Origin: JBOFMT01 sp051658525
GTDB lineage: Bacteria > Bacillota_I > Bacilli_A > Erysipelotrichales > Erysipelotrichaceae
Assembly: GCA_051658525.1 (NCBI GenBank)
Contig: JBOFMT010000119.1
Coordinates: forward strand, 21,424-85,423
DNA: 64,000 nt
Direction: 5' to 3'
Part shown: one piece after another, positions 35,003-44,331 of the stretch
How positions within the stretch are numbered: position 1 is the stretch's first letter
How the letters are laid out: each line of letters begins with the position of its first letter
Notes under the pieces: generated by a model
Told to the model about the DNA's origin: nothing
The model's input: only the letters and a program-made list of their open reading frames with translations
The model's database searches: none
Program-made: the position numbers and the translations under genes

Positions 35003-35992
35003 TTATCTCACTAAATGAAGGTTTTCTAGCATAATTCCTGTACCTTCAGCAACACAACGCAATGCATTGTCAGCCACGTACACAGGAATATGCAGTTCAT
35101 TCCGTAGTAATTCATCCAAACCTGGTAACAATGCTCCCCCACCAGTGATTACCATACCACGTGTTACGATATCACTAGACAATTCAGGTGGCGTTTGTTC
35201 CAACACGGTACGACAAGCGCGTACTACATCTTGTAAACTTTCTTTCATTGCTGTTTCAATTTGATCTGCACTCAATGTAATCGTATGTGGAAGTCCAGTT
35301 ACTAGGTCACGACCACTAACTTCCATCGTATCACTAGCAGAACCTTTCCAAGCTGTACCGATTGCCTTTTTGATTTCTTCACCAGTACGGTCACCAATTA
35401 ATAGTTTTTTCTCTTCTTTTACAAATTTGATAATATCGCGGTCTAATGTATCCCCAGCGATTTTTAATGAAGTAGAGGCTACAATTTCTCCCAAAGAAAG
35501 TACTGCAACGTCTGTTGTTCCACCACCGATGTCAAGAACCATACATCCACTTGGTTTTGCGATGTCCAAACCAGCACCTACTGCTGCTACTTTTGGTTCT
35601 TCTTCGATATATACTTTTTTCGCACCTGCACGGTATGCACAGTCACGAATCGCATTACGCTCTACACTTGTAATGTTGCTTGGACAGCAAATTAAAATTG
35701 TAGGACGTTTCAACATTCCTTTTAAGTTTAATTTTTTAAGGAAGTAGTTCAACATAATTTCGGTAACTTCGAAATCAGCAATTACTCCATCTTTCAATGG
35801 ACGGATGGCTAAGATACGGCCTGGTGTTTTTCCAAGCATGTCTTTCGCTTCCTGTCCTGCAGCTAAACATTTTTTTGTTTCTGCATCTATCGCTACTACG
35901 GAAGGCTCATTGATAACTACACCTTCACCTTTAACATAAATTAATAAATTGGCTGTTCCTAAGTCAATTCCGACTTCTTTACTAAATAACAT
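35003..35992 (-). CDS. mreB: Rod-shape determining actin-like protein (MreB/Mbl)
   Basis: A 329-residue actin fold. ATP motifs are GIDLGTANLLIYVKGEG at the start, LDIGGGTTDVAVLS, and ITGGGALLPGLDELL at the end. MreB, Mbl and MreBH cannot be told apart here. Mbl is suggested by the nearby DUF1146 gene and the atp operon. It guides wall synthesis for a rod shape, with a promoter directly upstream. Confidence 0.92.
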   Translation of the reverse strand: MLFSKEVGIDLGTANLLIYVKGEGVVINEPSVVAIDAETKKCLAAGQEAKDMLGKTPGRILAIRPLKDGVIADFEVTEIMLNYFLKKLNLKGMLKRPTILICCPSNITSVERNAIRDCAYRAGAKKVYIEEEPKVAAVGAGLDIAKPSGCMVLDIGGGTTDVAVLSLGEIVASTSLKIAGDTLDRDIIKFVKEEKKLLIGDRTGEEIKKAIGTAWKGSASDTMEVSGRDLVTGLPHTITLSADQIETAMKESLQDVVRACRTVLEQTPPELSSDIVTRGMVITGGGALLPGLDELLRNELHIPVYVADNALRCVAEGTGIMLENLHLVR

Positions 35993-36022
35993 AGCCTATA
36001 CCTCCATTTTTTACACTTTTTG

Positions 36023-36052
36023 ATTATAGCACAAAATTCTTAATGTCACCAA
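36023..36052 (-). promoter_or_regulatory. Promoter of mreB/mbl
   Basis: -35 TTGGTG, 18-base spacer, extended -10 TGCTATAAT. Confidence 0.65.
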
Positions 36053-36063
36053 TACTTTATCCA

Positions 36064-36258
36064 TTAGTTGACCATGAGAATGAGTAGAAATTGCGCAACC
36101 AAAAAGCCAAGACCCATACTCAATAATAACAACAAAAGTTGTGCTTTTTGTGGTTTTCTTACATTCACAAATTTATCGAAATGAATCCCACTCAATGCAT
36201 AAAATGATAAGGCAAATGAAAACAAATGTGTTAAAATTACCACCCAACGATACTGCAT
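36064..36258 (-). CDS. DUF1146 small membrane protein (YwzB-like)
   Basis: A 64-residue protein with two hydrophobic helices and the internal charged loop FVNVRKPQKAQLLL, matching DUF1146. In Bacillus ywzB sits just after the atp operon, as it does here apart from the MFS gene. The function is unknown. The start lies 1 base from the MFS stop. Confidence 0.8.
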   Translation of the reverse strand: MQYRWVVILTHLFSFALSFYALSGIHFDKFVNVRKPQKAQLLLLLLSMGLGFLVAQFLLILMVN

Positions 36259-36259
36259 C

Positions 36260-37417
36260 TTACTTTCCTTTCCACAGCATACCGACTGCTATAATATACA
36301 AGATGACCGCTCCAATAAAAGGAAATAGGGCATCCATTGCATATAAACTACCTGCAAACAGGGCACCGATCACGCCACCCATCGAGCGTAAAGAGTTCAA
36401 CATTCCAAAAATAACTCCACTATCCTCTTCCGGTGCATGCTCTGCAATTGCTGCCTGTTGCAACGGTACACTTGCCGAATAAGCTAATAGAAATAATACA
36501 TTCATTCCTAAGAAGTAGACAACACCATTTGGTAACAATGACGTTGCTAAAACCATGGCGGAAACAAGCACAATCCCCATCAATACCTTACGCAAATCAA
36601 ACTTGCGAATCAACCAAAGGACAAGGGTAGCATTTAGGATTAAGGATCCAACCCCTACAATCCCTTTAATCATACCATTATAGGCACTTGAAAGTTGTAA
36701 TACATCTTTTAAATAATAGTTGAAACTATTGTCATACAACACAATTCCCGTATTCAATAGAAATGCACATACCAACATCACAATCAAACCACGGGTTAAC
36801 AGATGGCGATTGGTTTTAAATGTAGAAAAGGGATTCAACGCACGACGTAACTCTTGTTTTGAGATGGTTGTTTTTGGTCGTTTTTGTTCCTTCAATGTCA
36901 ACATGACAAGTAGGGCTAATACTAAAAATACGGTTTGTAGTGCAAAGGTTAGCGGAATCGAAACAACTCCAACCATACCACCTAAGAAATAGCCAAATGT
37001 TCCGGTAAGTGCTGTAATAGTGGTAAACATCGTCATATTCCGTGCGGTATTTCCTCGATTTTCACTACTAACCATCGAAAGGGCACTCACAACAAAACCT
37101 CCAACAAAAAGACCTGCGAAAATACGTGCAAAGACTACAGCAAATGCTCCATCAGCAAAGGCAAACAGCCATTGACCAACAATATAACCCAACACACCGA
37201 TGGTTAAGATGCGCTTTCGCCCATATAAGTCGCTCAGTTTTCCCCAAAGTGGAGAAAGTAAAAAACTAGCAAGGGACATCGCTGCAAACGAATACCCAAA
37301 CAAGTAATCAGGAACGGATAGATTACTCATGATGGTTGGTGTAATTGGGTGAATCATATTCGCCCCCAACATTAGGATTGCATAAGCGAAAATTAATTTA
37401 TTTAACTGTGATTTCAT
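36260..37417 (-). CDS. MFS multidrug-type exporter
   Basis: A 385-residue transporter with 12 predicted helices. The loop-2 motif A, GKLSDLYGRKRIL, and an exporter-like motif C (GxxxGxxxG-like FGYFLGGMVG) in helix 5 are present. It belongs to the drug:H+ antiporter family; the substrate is unknown. The start MKSQLNKL has GAGGT upstream, and a Met 14 codons earlier lacks support. It is inserted between the atp operon and DUF1146. Confidence 0.8.
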   Translation of the reverse strand: MKSQLNKLIFAYAILMLGANMIHPITPTIMSNLSVPDYLFGYSFAAMSLASFLLSPLWGKLSDLYGRKRILTIGVLGYIVGQWLFAFADGAFAVVFARIFAGLFVGGFVVSALSMVSSENRGNTARNMTMFTTITALTGTFGYFLGGMVGVVSIPLTFALQTVFLVLALLVMLTLKEQKRPKTTISKQELRRALNPFSTFKTNRHLLTRGLIVMLVCAFLLNTGIVLYDNSFNYYLKDVLQLSSAYNGMIKGIVGVGSLILNATLVLWLIRKFDLRKVLMGIVLVSAMVLATSLLPNGVVYFLGMNVLFLLAYSASVPLQQAAIAEHAPEEDSGVIFGMLNSLRSMGGVIGALFAGSLYAMDALFPFIGAVILYIIAVGMLWKGK

Positions 37418-37487
37418 AACTACCTCATTCTTTTCCCTAATAGAATAGCATACTAACACCTAAAATGAGTAAAATACTGCCTAAAAA

Positions 37488-37514
37488 CAAAAAAAGTGAG
37501 ACTAGCTCACTTTT
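37488..37514 (-). terminator. Terminator of the atp operon
   Basis: A 9-bp stem AAAAGTGAG / CTCACTTTT, loop ACTAG, T7 tail on the minus strand, directly after atpC. Confidence 0.88.
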
Positions 37515-37517
37515 ATG

Positions 37518-37910
37518 TTATTCACCTTTGATTTTAATTCGGTTGATCGCTTTCATCAATGCGACTTCAGCAGTTTTGCGTTCGTTGTCTTCCATATGAT
37601 CGGTTAGAATTGCTTCTGCACGAGCTTTGGCTTCCAATGCACGTTCCAAATTAATTTCATTTTTGCTTTCAATGGTATCTACAAGAATGTTGACTTGATT
37701 GTTCAACAAATGTAACAATCCACCACTAATTGCGTATTCATGAGAGAACCCTTGTTCAACAAGTGCCAATTTCGATGTGGTTAACATCGATACGATTGGC
37801 ATGTGATTTGGCAGTAAACAAAATTGTCCTTCGGTCGAAACCGCTTGGATCATCGATGCTTCCATCGTTAAATACAGCCCCGCTGGGGTGATGATGCGTA
37901 TTTGCAACAT
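37518..37910 (-). CDS. atpC: F-type ATP synthase epsilon subunit
   Basis: A 130-residue protein with the N-terminal beta-sandwich (LQIRIITPAGLYLTMEA, EGQFCLLPNHMPIV) and a C-terminal helix pair. It is part of the central stalk of F1 and controls hydrolysis. It is the last gene of the atp operon, 1 base after atpD, with no extra genes in the series. Confidence 0.95.
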   Translation of the reverse strand: MLQIRIITPAGLYLTMEASMIQAVSTEGQFCLLPNHMPIVSMLTTSKLALVEQGFSHEYAISGGLLHLLNNQVNILVDTIESKNEINLERALEAKARAEAILTDHMEDNERKTAEVALMKAINRIKIKGE

Positions 37911-37911
37911 C

Positions 37912-39309
37912 TTAAGCCTCTAACGATTTGGCTTTCGCTACTGCTTCCTCAACCGTACCTACAAACATAAATGCTTGCTCTGGTAAGTGATCGTATTTTC
38001 CCTCAAGAATTGCTTTGAATGATGCCACAGTATCTTCTTTCGGTACATAACGTCCGTCCATTCCAGAGAATTGCTCTGCAACGTTGAACGGTTGTGACAA
38101 GAAGTTACGGATACGGCGCGCACGGTTTACGATGGCTTTATCATCTTCTGACAACTCATCCATCCCCAAGATTGCGATAATATCTTGTAATTCTTTATAA
38201 CGTTGTAAGATTTGTTGCACACCACGTGCTACATGATAATGCTCATCCCCAACAACAAGTGGATCCAAGATACGTGATGCTGACTCTAGTGGATCAACTG
38301 CAGGGTAGATACCAAGTGCAGCAATACCACGATCCAATACCGTTTTTGCATCCAAGTGATTGAAGGCAGTTGCCGGTGCCGGGTCAGTCAAGTCATCGGC
38401 AGGAACGTAAATCGCTTGAACAGAAGTGATAGATCCATCACTCGTTGATGTGATACGTTCTTGTAAAGCACCCATTTCTGTAGCAAGGGTTGGTTGGTAA
38501 CCTACCGCTGAAGGCATACGACCTAAAAGGGCTGATACTTCAGAACCTGCTTGTGTGAAACGGAAAATATTATCTACGAACAACAATACGTCTTGGTGAT
38601 CTACGTCACGGTAGTATTCCGCCATTGTTAATCCACTCAAAGCAACACGCATTCTCGCTCCTGGTGATTCATTCATTTGTCCATAAACTAGAACTGTTTT
38701 ATCGATAACGCCTGAATCTGTCATCTCATGGTAAAGATCGTTTCCTTCACGGGTACGTTCTCCAACACCAGCAACAACACTCAAACCACCATGTTCTTTT
38801 GCAATGTTGTGAATCAACTCTTGCATCAATACGGTTTTACCAACTCCAGCACCACCGAACAAACCAATCTTCCCACCTTTTGCATAAGGACACAATAGGT
38901 CAATTACCTTGATTCCGGTTTCTAAGATTTCTGCAGTTGTTTGTTGTTGATCAAATGTTGGGGCTGCACGGTGAATTGGCATACGTTGAACGCTTGCGTC
39001 CAACTTCGCTTTTCCATCGATTTCATTCCCTAACACGTTAAACATTCTTCCCAATACGGCTTTTCCAACCGGTACACTGATTGGGGCTCCTGTATCAATC
39101 GCTTCCATACCACGAACCAATCCATCGGTAGATCCCATGGAGATGGTACGAACACGTTGGTCTCCCAAGTGCTGTGCTACTTCAACAACCAATACATCAT
39201 CATGGAAAGGAATTTTAATTGCGTTCAACAAGGATGGTAGTTCGCCGTTTTCAAATAAAATATCGACAACAGGACCAATGATTTGAACAATTTTTCCTTT
39301 GTTTTGCAT
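37912..39309 (-). CDS. atpD: F-type ATP synthase beta subunit
   Basis: A 465-residue catalytic subunit with Walker A GGAGVGKTVLMQEL, the catalytic-Glu region VVAGVGERTREGNDLY, Walker B DVLLFVDNIFRFTQAG and the DELSEDD region. Strong conservation and a full-length frame leave no doubt. Confidence 0.98.
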   Translation of the reverse strand: MQNKGKIVQIIGPVVDILFENGELPSLLNAIKIPFHDDVLVVEVAQHLGDQRVRTISMGSTDGLVRGMEAIDTGAPISVPVGKAVLGRMFNVLGNEIDGKAKLDASVQRMPIHRAAPTFDQQQTTAEILETGIKVIDLLCPYAKGGKIGLFGGAGVGKTVLMQELIHNIAKEHGGLSVVAGVGERTREGNDLYHEMTDSGVIDKTVLVYGQMNESPGARMRVALSGLTMAEYYRDVDHQDVLLFVDNIFRFTQAGSEVSALLGRMPSAVGYQPTLATEMGALQERITSTSDGSITSVQAIYVPADDLTDPAPATAFNHLDAKTVLDRGIAALGIYPAVDPLESASRILDPLVVGDEHYHVARGVQQILQRYKELQDIIAILGMDELSEDDKAIVNRARRIRNFLSQPFNVAEQFSGMDGRYVPKEDTVASFKAILEGKYDHLPEQAFMFVGTVEEAVAKAKSLEA

Positions 39310-39323
39310 GTTTTTTCCTCCGC

Positions 39324-40163
39324 TTATAATGCATCCGCACCGGCAACAATTTCCGAAATCTCTTGCGTAATTGAAGCTTGACGGGCTTGGTTAAACTGTA
39401 ATTCTAAGGTTTCTTTTAATTCATCCGCATTGTCAGTAGCCGTTTCCATCGCCATGCGACGGCTTGCTTCCTCACTCGTACGGGTTTCTAAATAATAAGC
39501 ATAAATCATCGATTTCAAATACATCGGGATCAAGTCGTTCAGGATAACTTCCCCACTTGGCTCAAACAATGTTTCTACTTGCGTTGATTTTTGCTTTGGC
39601 ATTTCAATTGGTAGTAAAGATACTTTCGTTGCTTCGAAGGTAACGGAGTTTACAAATTTCGTATACACGATATTAATTTGTGATACTTCATTACGTACAT
39701 AAGCAGCTAAGATATCATCACAAGCACGTGCAATGACTTGATAGGCTTGTGTCTCTTCCATGTTGAGGACTTCTCCTACAACATTAGAAAAGTGAGACTT
39801 AATCCAGCTCACACCACGAACCCCAAAGACAACCACTTGCTCTTCGTCCGCGACATTTTGCGTTAGCTCACGATAGACGTTGGCATTGTAACCACCGCAT
39901 AATCCCATATTGGATGTGAAGACTAACGTCAGCGGCTTGTTGCTTGTTGGTTTGTTTAGGTAGGGATGTGATACTTGATCCAAGCTAGCCAAAATTTGTT
40001 CCACACTATCTTTTAAATACGTTGCGTACTCTTTGTTGGCATCCATCAAATCACGTTGTTTTTTTAATTTACTCGCAGCTACTAGCTGCATCGCTTTCGT
40101 GATTTTTCGTGTAGAATCAACGGAGCGAATGCGAGCCTTAAGCGCTAAGGTCCCTTGTCCCAT
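39324..40163 (-). CDS. atpG: F-type ATP synthase gamma subunit
   Basis: A 279-residue rotor shaft with N-terminal RIRSVDSTRKITKAMQLVAA and C-terminal MAMETATDNADELKETLEL, both typical. It sits between atpA (3 bases) and atpD. Confidence 0.96.
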   Translation of the reverse strand: MGQGTLALKARIRSVDSTRKITKAMQLVAASKLKKQRDLMDANKEYATYLKDSVEQILASLDQVSHPYLNKPTSNKPLTLVFTSNMGLCGGYNANVYRELTQNVADEEQVVVFGVRGVSWIKSHFSNVVGEVLNMEETQAYQVIARACDDILAAYVRNEVSQINIVYTKFVNSVTFEATKVSLLPIEMPKQKSTQVETLFEPSGEVILNDLIPMYLKSMIYAYYLETRTSEEASRRMAMETATDNADELKETLELQFNQARQASITQEISEIVAGADAL

Positions 40164-40166
40164 AGC

Positions 40167-41681
40167 TTACTCCGCTACGAGGTGCAATTGATCTAAAACA
40201 GCTTTTAATTGTGCTTCCAAATCACTCGTAATTCCATCTTTTCCTTCGATTGCATCCAAAAGGTCTGCATGATCATGAACAAAGGTACGGTGTAACAATT
40301 GTTCGTAAGCTTGCATTTGGCTTGCATGCAATGGTTTCAAGTATCCGTGTTTTGCCGCAAACAAGGTAACTACTTGCAATGCAACGCGCATTGGCACATA
40401 TTGTCCTTGTTTTAGGATTTCCGTTAACTTTTCCCCATGATCCAAAATTGATTTGGTCGTTGCATCCAAGTCACTACCGAATTTCGCAAAGGCTTGAAGT
40501 TCACGATATTGTGCAAGTTCTAGTTTCAATGAACCAGCAACTTGTTTCATCGCTTTGATTTGTGCTGCACTACCAACACGAGAAACGCTTAACCCACTGT
40601 CAACCGCAGGACGAACCCCACTATTGAACAACTCGGTTTGCAAGAAGATTTGTCCATCCGTGATAGAAATAACATTGGTTGGAATATAAGCGGAGATATC
40701 TCCAGCCAACGTTTCGATGATCGGCAACGCCGTCAAAGAACCTCCACCATAATCTTCATTTAATTTTGCTGCACGTTCCAACAAACGTGAATGTAAGTAG
40801 AATACATCCCCTGGATACGCTTCACGTCCTGGTGGACGACGCAACAATAAACTCATCGTACGGTAAGCTACCGCATGTTTTGATAAGTCATCATAGATAA
40901 TTAAAACATCTTCGCCTTTTTCCATCCATTCTTCCCCAATGGCACAACCTGCGTATGGAGCAATGAATTGTAAAGGAGCTAGTTCACTTGCAGTCGCTGC
41001 TACAATGGTCGTATAGTCCATTGCACCATGACTTCTCAGTTTTTCTACGATTTGCGCTACGGTTGATGCTTTTTGTCCAATCGCAACATAAATACATTTG
41101 ATACCAGTACCTTTTTGATTGATGATGGTATCCACTGCAATCGCAGTTTTTCCCGTTTGACGATCCCCGATGATCAACTCACGTTGTCCACGTCCTACCG
41201 GAATCATCGAGTCAATGATTTTTAATCCTGTTTGCATTGGTTGATGAACACTTTTACGTGTCATAACCCCAGGAGCAACACGTTCAACAGGGCGGAACGT
41301 ATCACTAGCGATTGGGTTTCCCCCATCGATTGCTTGTCCCAATGCATTGACTACGCGTCCTAACATTTGATCTCCTACCGGAACCTCAACGATTCTTCCC
41401 GTACGGCGAACTTCGTCACCTTCTTTGATCAATTTGTCAGAACCCATAAGTACAGCACCAACGTGTTCTTCTTCTAAGTTTAATACCATTCCATAAACAT
41501 CACCAGGGAACAATAATAGTTCTCCCGCCATTGCTTGTTCTAAGCCGTGGATCAAAGCAATACCGTCACCAATCGTAATAACGCTACCGACTTCACCAAC
41601 GTCAAGAACATCATCATAACGTTTGATCTGTTCCTTGATGATTTTGCTGATTTCTTCAGGTCTCAAGTTCACTTTATTCAC
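40167..41681 (-). CDS. atpA: F-type ATP synthase alpha subunit
   Basis: A 504-residue regulatory nucleotide-binding subunit. It has the opening MNKVNLRPEEISKIIKEQI, P-loop IIGDRQTGKTAIAVD and VSRVGSAAQIKAMKQVAG. It lies 4 bases after atpH. Confidence 0.97.
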   Translation of the reverse strand: MNKVNLRPEEISKIIKEQIKRYDDVLDVGEVGSVITIGDGIALIHGLEQAMAGELLLFPGDVYGMVLNLEEEHVGAVLMGSDKLIKEGDEVRRTGRIVEVPVGDQMLGRVVNALGQAIDGGNPIASDTFRPVERVAPGVMTRKSVHQPMQTGLKIIDSMIPVGRGQRELIIGDRQTGKTAIAVDTIINQKGTGIKCIYVAIGQKASTVAQIVEKLRSHGAMDYTTIVAATASELAPLQFIAPYAGCAIGEEWMEKGEDVLIIYDDLSKHAVAYRTMSLLLRRPPGREAYPGDVFYLHSRLLERAAKLNEDYGGGSLTALPIIETLAGDISAYIPTNVISITDGQIFLQTELFNSGVRPAVDSGLSVSRVGSAAQIKAMKQVAGSLKLELAQYRELQAFAKFGSDLDATTKSILDHGEKLTEILKQGQYVPMRVALQVVTLFAAKHGYLKPLHASQMQAYEQLLHRTFVHDHADLLDAIEGKDGITSDLEAQLKAVLDQLHLVAE

Positions 41682-41685
41682 CCCT

Positions 41686-42225
41686 TTAATTAGGATTTAC
41701 AACTTGTTTTTTCATATTTGTCAGGCGCGTTAAGACCGTATTGTCAATGACTTGGTCTTTTACTTTAATGCGAATTCCTGCAATTAGACTTTCGTCGATA
41801 CTGCATACAAGTTTTACCTTTTTGTTTAGTTTTGTTTCTAACATCGCAACGATGCGTTGGTTTGCAGCTTCATCCAGTGCATGTGCACTTGTAAGTTGTA
41901 CCACTTCAATGTCGCGGTGTTCATAATATAACGCCATAAACGCTCGTTGAATATCGAATACGTAATAGACGCGGTTTTTATCAATCAAAAGCTTGATGAA
42001 GTTTAGCAGAACCGCTTGTACGTTTCCTTGAAATACTTCATCAAACAACTGTTTTTTTACTTGCTTATCCAACTGTGGACTGTTCATGAGTTTCACAAAG
42101 TCAGGTTGGGTATGCAAGATATCAATGATTGCTTGATAATCCTGTGTAATTTCCTCACACAGATTGAGTTCTTGACTCAATTCAAATAAAGCAGTACCGT
42201 AGGTACTTTCAACTACGCTTGCCAT
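41686..42225 (-). CDS. atpH: F-type ATP synthase delta subunit
   Basis: A 179-residue stator subunit (OSCP-like): helical N-domain (YGTALFELSQEL) and the C-terminal IRIKVKDQVIDNTV region. It overlaps atpF by 13 bases, indicating coupled translation. Confidence 0.93.
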   Translation of the reverse strand: MASVVESTYGTALFELSQELNLCEEITQDYQAIIDILHTQPDFVKLMNSPQLDKQVKKQLFDEVFQGNVQAVLLNFIKLLIDKNRVYYVFDIQRAFMALYYEHRDIEVVQLTSAHALDEAANQRIVAMLETKLNKKVKLVCSIDESLIAGIRIKVKDQVIDNTVLTRLTNMKKQVVNPN

Positions 42226-42731
42226 GGTTCTTCCCCAGCAATGGTAATGAATTCATCTACATATTTTTGATAACTTGCTTCATCCAACTCTTTTTCCACA
42301 ATTTTCTTCGCTGCCAAAAAGGCAACTTCGCTAATTTCGTTTTTGATGGCCTTTTGTACTTCGATACGATCTCGTTTGATTTGCGCTTGTGCACTTGCTT
42401 TTACAAGTTCAGCTTCGTGCTTCGCACGCGCCATGATTTCACGACGTTCTAGTTCAGCTTGGTGCTTTGCTTGTTCTACAATCGTACTCGCTTCGCTTTT
42501 TGCCGATTTGATTTGATCACGATAATCCGCTAATACGCGCTCACTCGATTCTCTATTGCTACGCGCAGCGTGCAACTCAGAATTGATGAAGTCCTCGCGG
42601 CGCTTGAAGTAATCAAGAATCACCGACCAGAAATATTTTTTCCCAATGAGGACAATTAAGGTTGTTGAAATCAAAACCAAAATCATATCGAGAGGGTTTA
42701 AGGCCAGATAATTTGAAATTTGAATTTCCAT
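42213..42731 (-). CDS. atpF: F-type ATP synthase b subunit
   Basis: A 172-residue peripheral stalk: one N-terminal membrane helix (LDMILVLISTTLIVLI) and then a long charged coiled coil (EQAKHQAELERREIMARA). It joins FO to F1. Confidence 0.95.
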   Translation of the reverse strand: MEIQISNYLALNPLDMILVLISTTLIVLIGKKYFWSVILDYFKRREDFINSELHAARSNRESSERVLADYRDQIKSAKSEASTIVEQAKHQAELERREIMARAKHEAELVKASAQAQIKRDRIEVQKAIKNEISEVAFLAAKKIVEKELDEASYQKYVDEFITIAGEEPWQA

Positions 42732-42754
42732 GGCTTACGCCTCCTTATAGATTC

Positions 42755-43000
42755 TTATCCTTTTAAGAAAATTAAAATTAATGCAACTACCAATGCGTAG
42801 ATCCCTGTTGTTTCTGCCAATGCGATCCCAAGTACCATCATAGAACGTACTTTTCCATCAGCTTCTGGGTTTCTACCAACAGCCTCTGCCCCTTTAGAAG
42901 CAGCAATCCCTTGCCCGATCCCTGGACCTAAACCAGCAACCATTGCAATACCAGCACCTAATAATGCCATACCTTGTACGAAAAATTCATTGAATTCCAT
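42755..43000 (-). CDS. atpE: F-type ATP synthase c subunit, Na+-binding type
   Basis: An 81-residue hairpin of two membrane helices that forms the rotor ring. The ion site shows Q30 in GPGIGQG and E63-T64-T65 with Y68 in ALAETTGIY. These match the Na+ ligands of Ilyobacter/Propionigenium c rings (Gln32, Glu65, Ser66/Thr67, Tyr70) rather than the bare Glu of proton rings. Hence the enzyme probably couples to Na+. Confidence 0.95.
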   Translation of the reverse strand: MEFNEFFVQGMALLGAGIAMVAGLGPGIGQGIAASKGAEAVGRNPEADGKVRSMMVLGIALAETTGIYALVVALILIFLKG

Positions 43001-43023
43001 TTTATTTTCCTCCTGTAAGTAAC

Positions 43024-43776
43024 TTACTCTTCACTGAATGCAGCGCCTAAGAAGAAGCTTGCAATCATATAGAATACATATGTTTGAATCAATCCTGAGA
43101 AGATATCAAAGTACATATGTAAGACTGGGGTTGCCACAAAAATGACAGCACCCAATGGTGCGAACATGTTCGCTAACACGGTAAAAATACTATAAACCAG
43201 TGTCATGATGATTGTTCCACTTAAAATATTCCCAAACAAACGCATGGAAAGCGAAAGTGGTAAAACCATCTCACCAATCACATTCAATGGCGTTAACAGC
43301 CAATGTGGTTCCATTAATTCCTTGATTCGGCCCATTCCACCTTTATCGCGGATCGCAGAAATTTGAATCAACAACCAAAAGCAAACTGCGATGGTTACGT
43401 TGACTCCAAGGTTGGATGTTGGCGGTTGGAACCCCAACAATCCCACAAGATTGGACATCGCCATCATGAAAATCAAAGTACCAAACAACGGCATGAAGCG
43501 ATTGGTTCGCTTGTTTAGATTTCCTTTGATGATCGACCCTGCTAAATCGTGAATGATTTCGGCGAATAAGACAATCCCTTTTGGTGCTTTGGAAGCATCT
43601 GCTGCCTTGATTTTTTTCCCTGCAATTACAAAGAAAATACCTAGGACCACACACAATGCTACCCATACCAATGCGCCCATTTGTAATACCAACTCAGTTC
43701 CATTGATATTAAAAACAATGCCATTGATTGGATCTATCATCGTATAGAAGATGGATCCCATAATAGGATTAGCCAT
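43024..43776 (-). CDS. atpB: F-type ATP synthase a subunit
   Basis: A 250-residue membrane stator with about six helices. The essential Arg lies in LPLSLSMRLFGNILSG. The start MANPIMGSIF has AAAGGAGG 8-9 bases upstream and overlaps the end of atpI; a longer frame start 27 codons earlier lies inside atpI and is rejected. Confidence 0.96.
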   Translation of the reverse strand: MANPIMGSIFYTMIDPINGIVFNINGTELVLQMGALVWVALCVVLGIFFVIAGKKIKAADASKAPKGIVLFAEIIHDLAGSIIKGNLNKRTNRFMPLFGTLIFMMAMSNLVGLLGFQPPTSNLGVNVTIAVCFWLLIQISAIRDKGGMGRIKELMEPHWLLTPLNVIGEMVLPLSLSMRLFGNILSGTIIMTLVYSIFTVLANMFAPLGAVIFVATPVLHMYFDIFSGLIQTYVFYMIASFFLGAAFSEE

Positions 43777-44137
43777 GCATTCCCCTCCTTTCCAGTTGAG
43801 CATATACTTGAATCGCAATCTTTGAACATAAGAACCCAACAAGTAGGGTAAAGACATTGATTCCTTCGCTCACTGCTACAAAAAATACCAAACCAACTCC
43901 AAGAAAACGCATGAAATAATTGCCAACAGCAAGTTTCACTGCATTGTATTCATTGATCTGACTTGTCATCTTAATGATCATGTTGAAAGAGATAATTCCC
44001 ATGAGTCCTCCTAGGATGATACCTAGTACATAAGGGATGGGATCGTTATGAAACACGATGACCATGAGCAAGGATGTAACACCCATCAAACCAAATGTAA
44101 TTTTGCGTATTTTCGCATACATTGCTTTTTCACTCAT
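43769..44137 (-). CDS. atpI: ATP synthase subunit I
   Basis: A 122-residue membrane protein with four hydrophobic helices, starting MSEKAMYAKIRKI; TAGGAGG stands upstream. The family (ATP_synt_I) helps assemble the c ring or supply ions. It overlaps atpZ by ATGA and atpB by 8 bases. Confidence 0.82.
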   Translation of the reverse strand: MSEKAMYAKIRKITFGLMGVTSLLMVIVFHNDPIPYVLGIILGGLMGIISFNMIIKMTSQINEYNAVKLAVGNYFMRFLGVGLVFFVAVSEGINVFTLLVGFLCSKIAIQVYAQLERRGMHG

Positions 44138-44331
44138 TTTCGAAAACCTCCTACTTCCTTGATTAACCACAATAGCGAACCAACGATCACATACAACAAC
44201 AACCCGATTAAGAACAATGGAGATGTATGTAAAAATTCATCGAGAAAATTGCCTAGAAACACAGCAAGGATACTACCTGCAGCAATCATTCCCATAAACT
44301 TTTGCACCTTTTTAAAATCCGAATCGTGCAT
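44134..44331 (-). CDS. AtpZ/AtpI family membrane protein
   Basis: A 65-residue protein with two membrane helices and a glycine-rich turn, IAAGSILAVFLGNFLDEF, as in AtpZ. AtpZ/AtpI together have been linked to Mg2+ or Ca2+ transport for the synthase. It starts right at the stop of upp. Confidence 0.78.
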   Translation of the reverse strand: MHDSDFKKVQKFMGMIAAGSILAVFLGNFLDEFLHTSPLFLIGLLLYVIVGSLLWLIKEVGGFRK

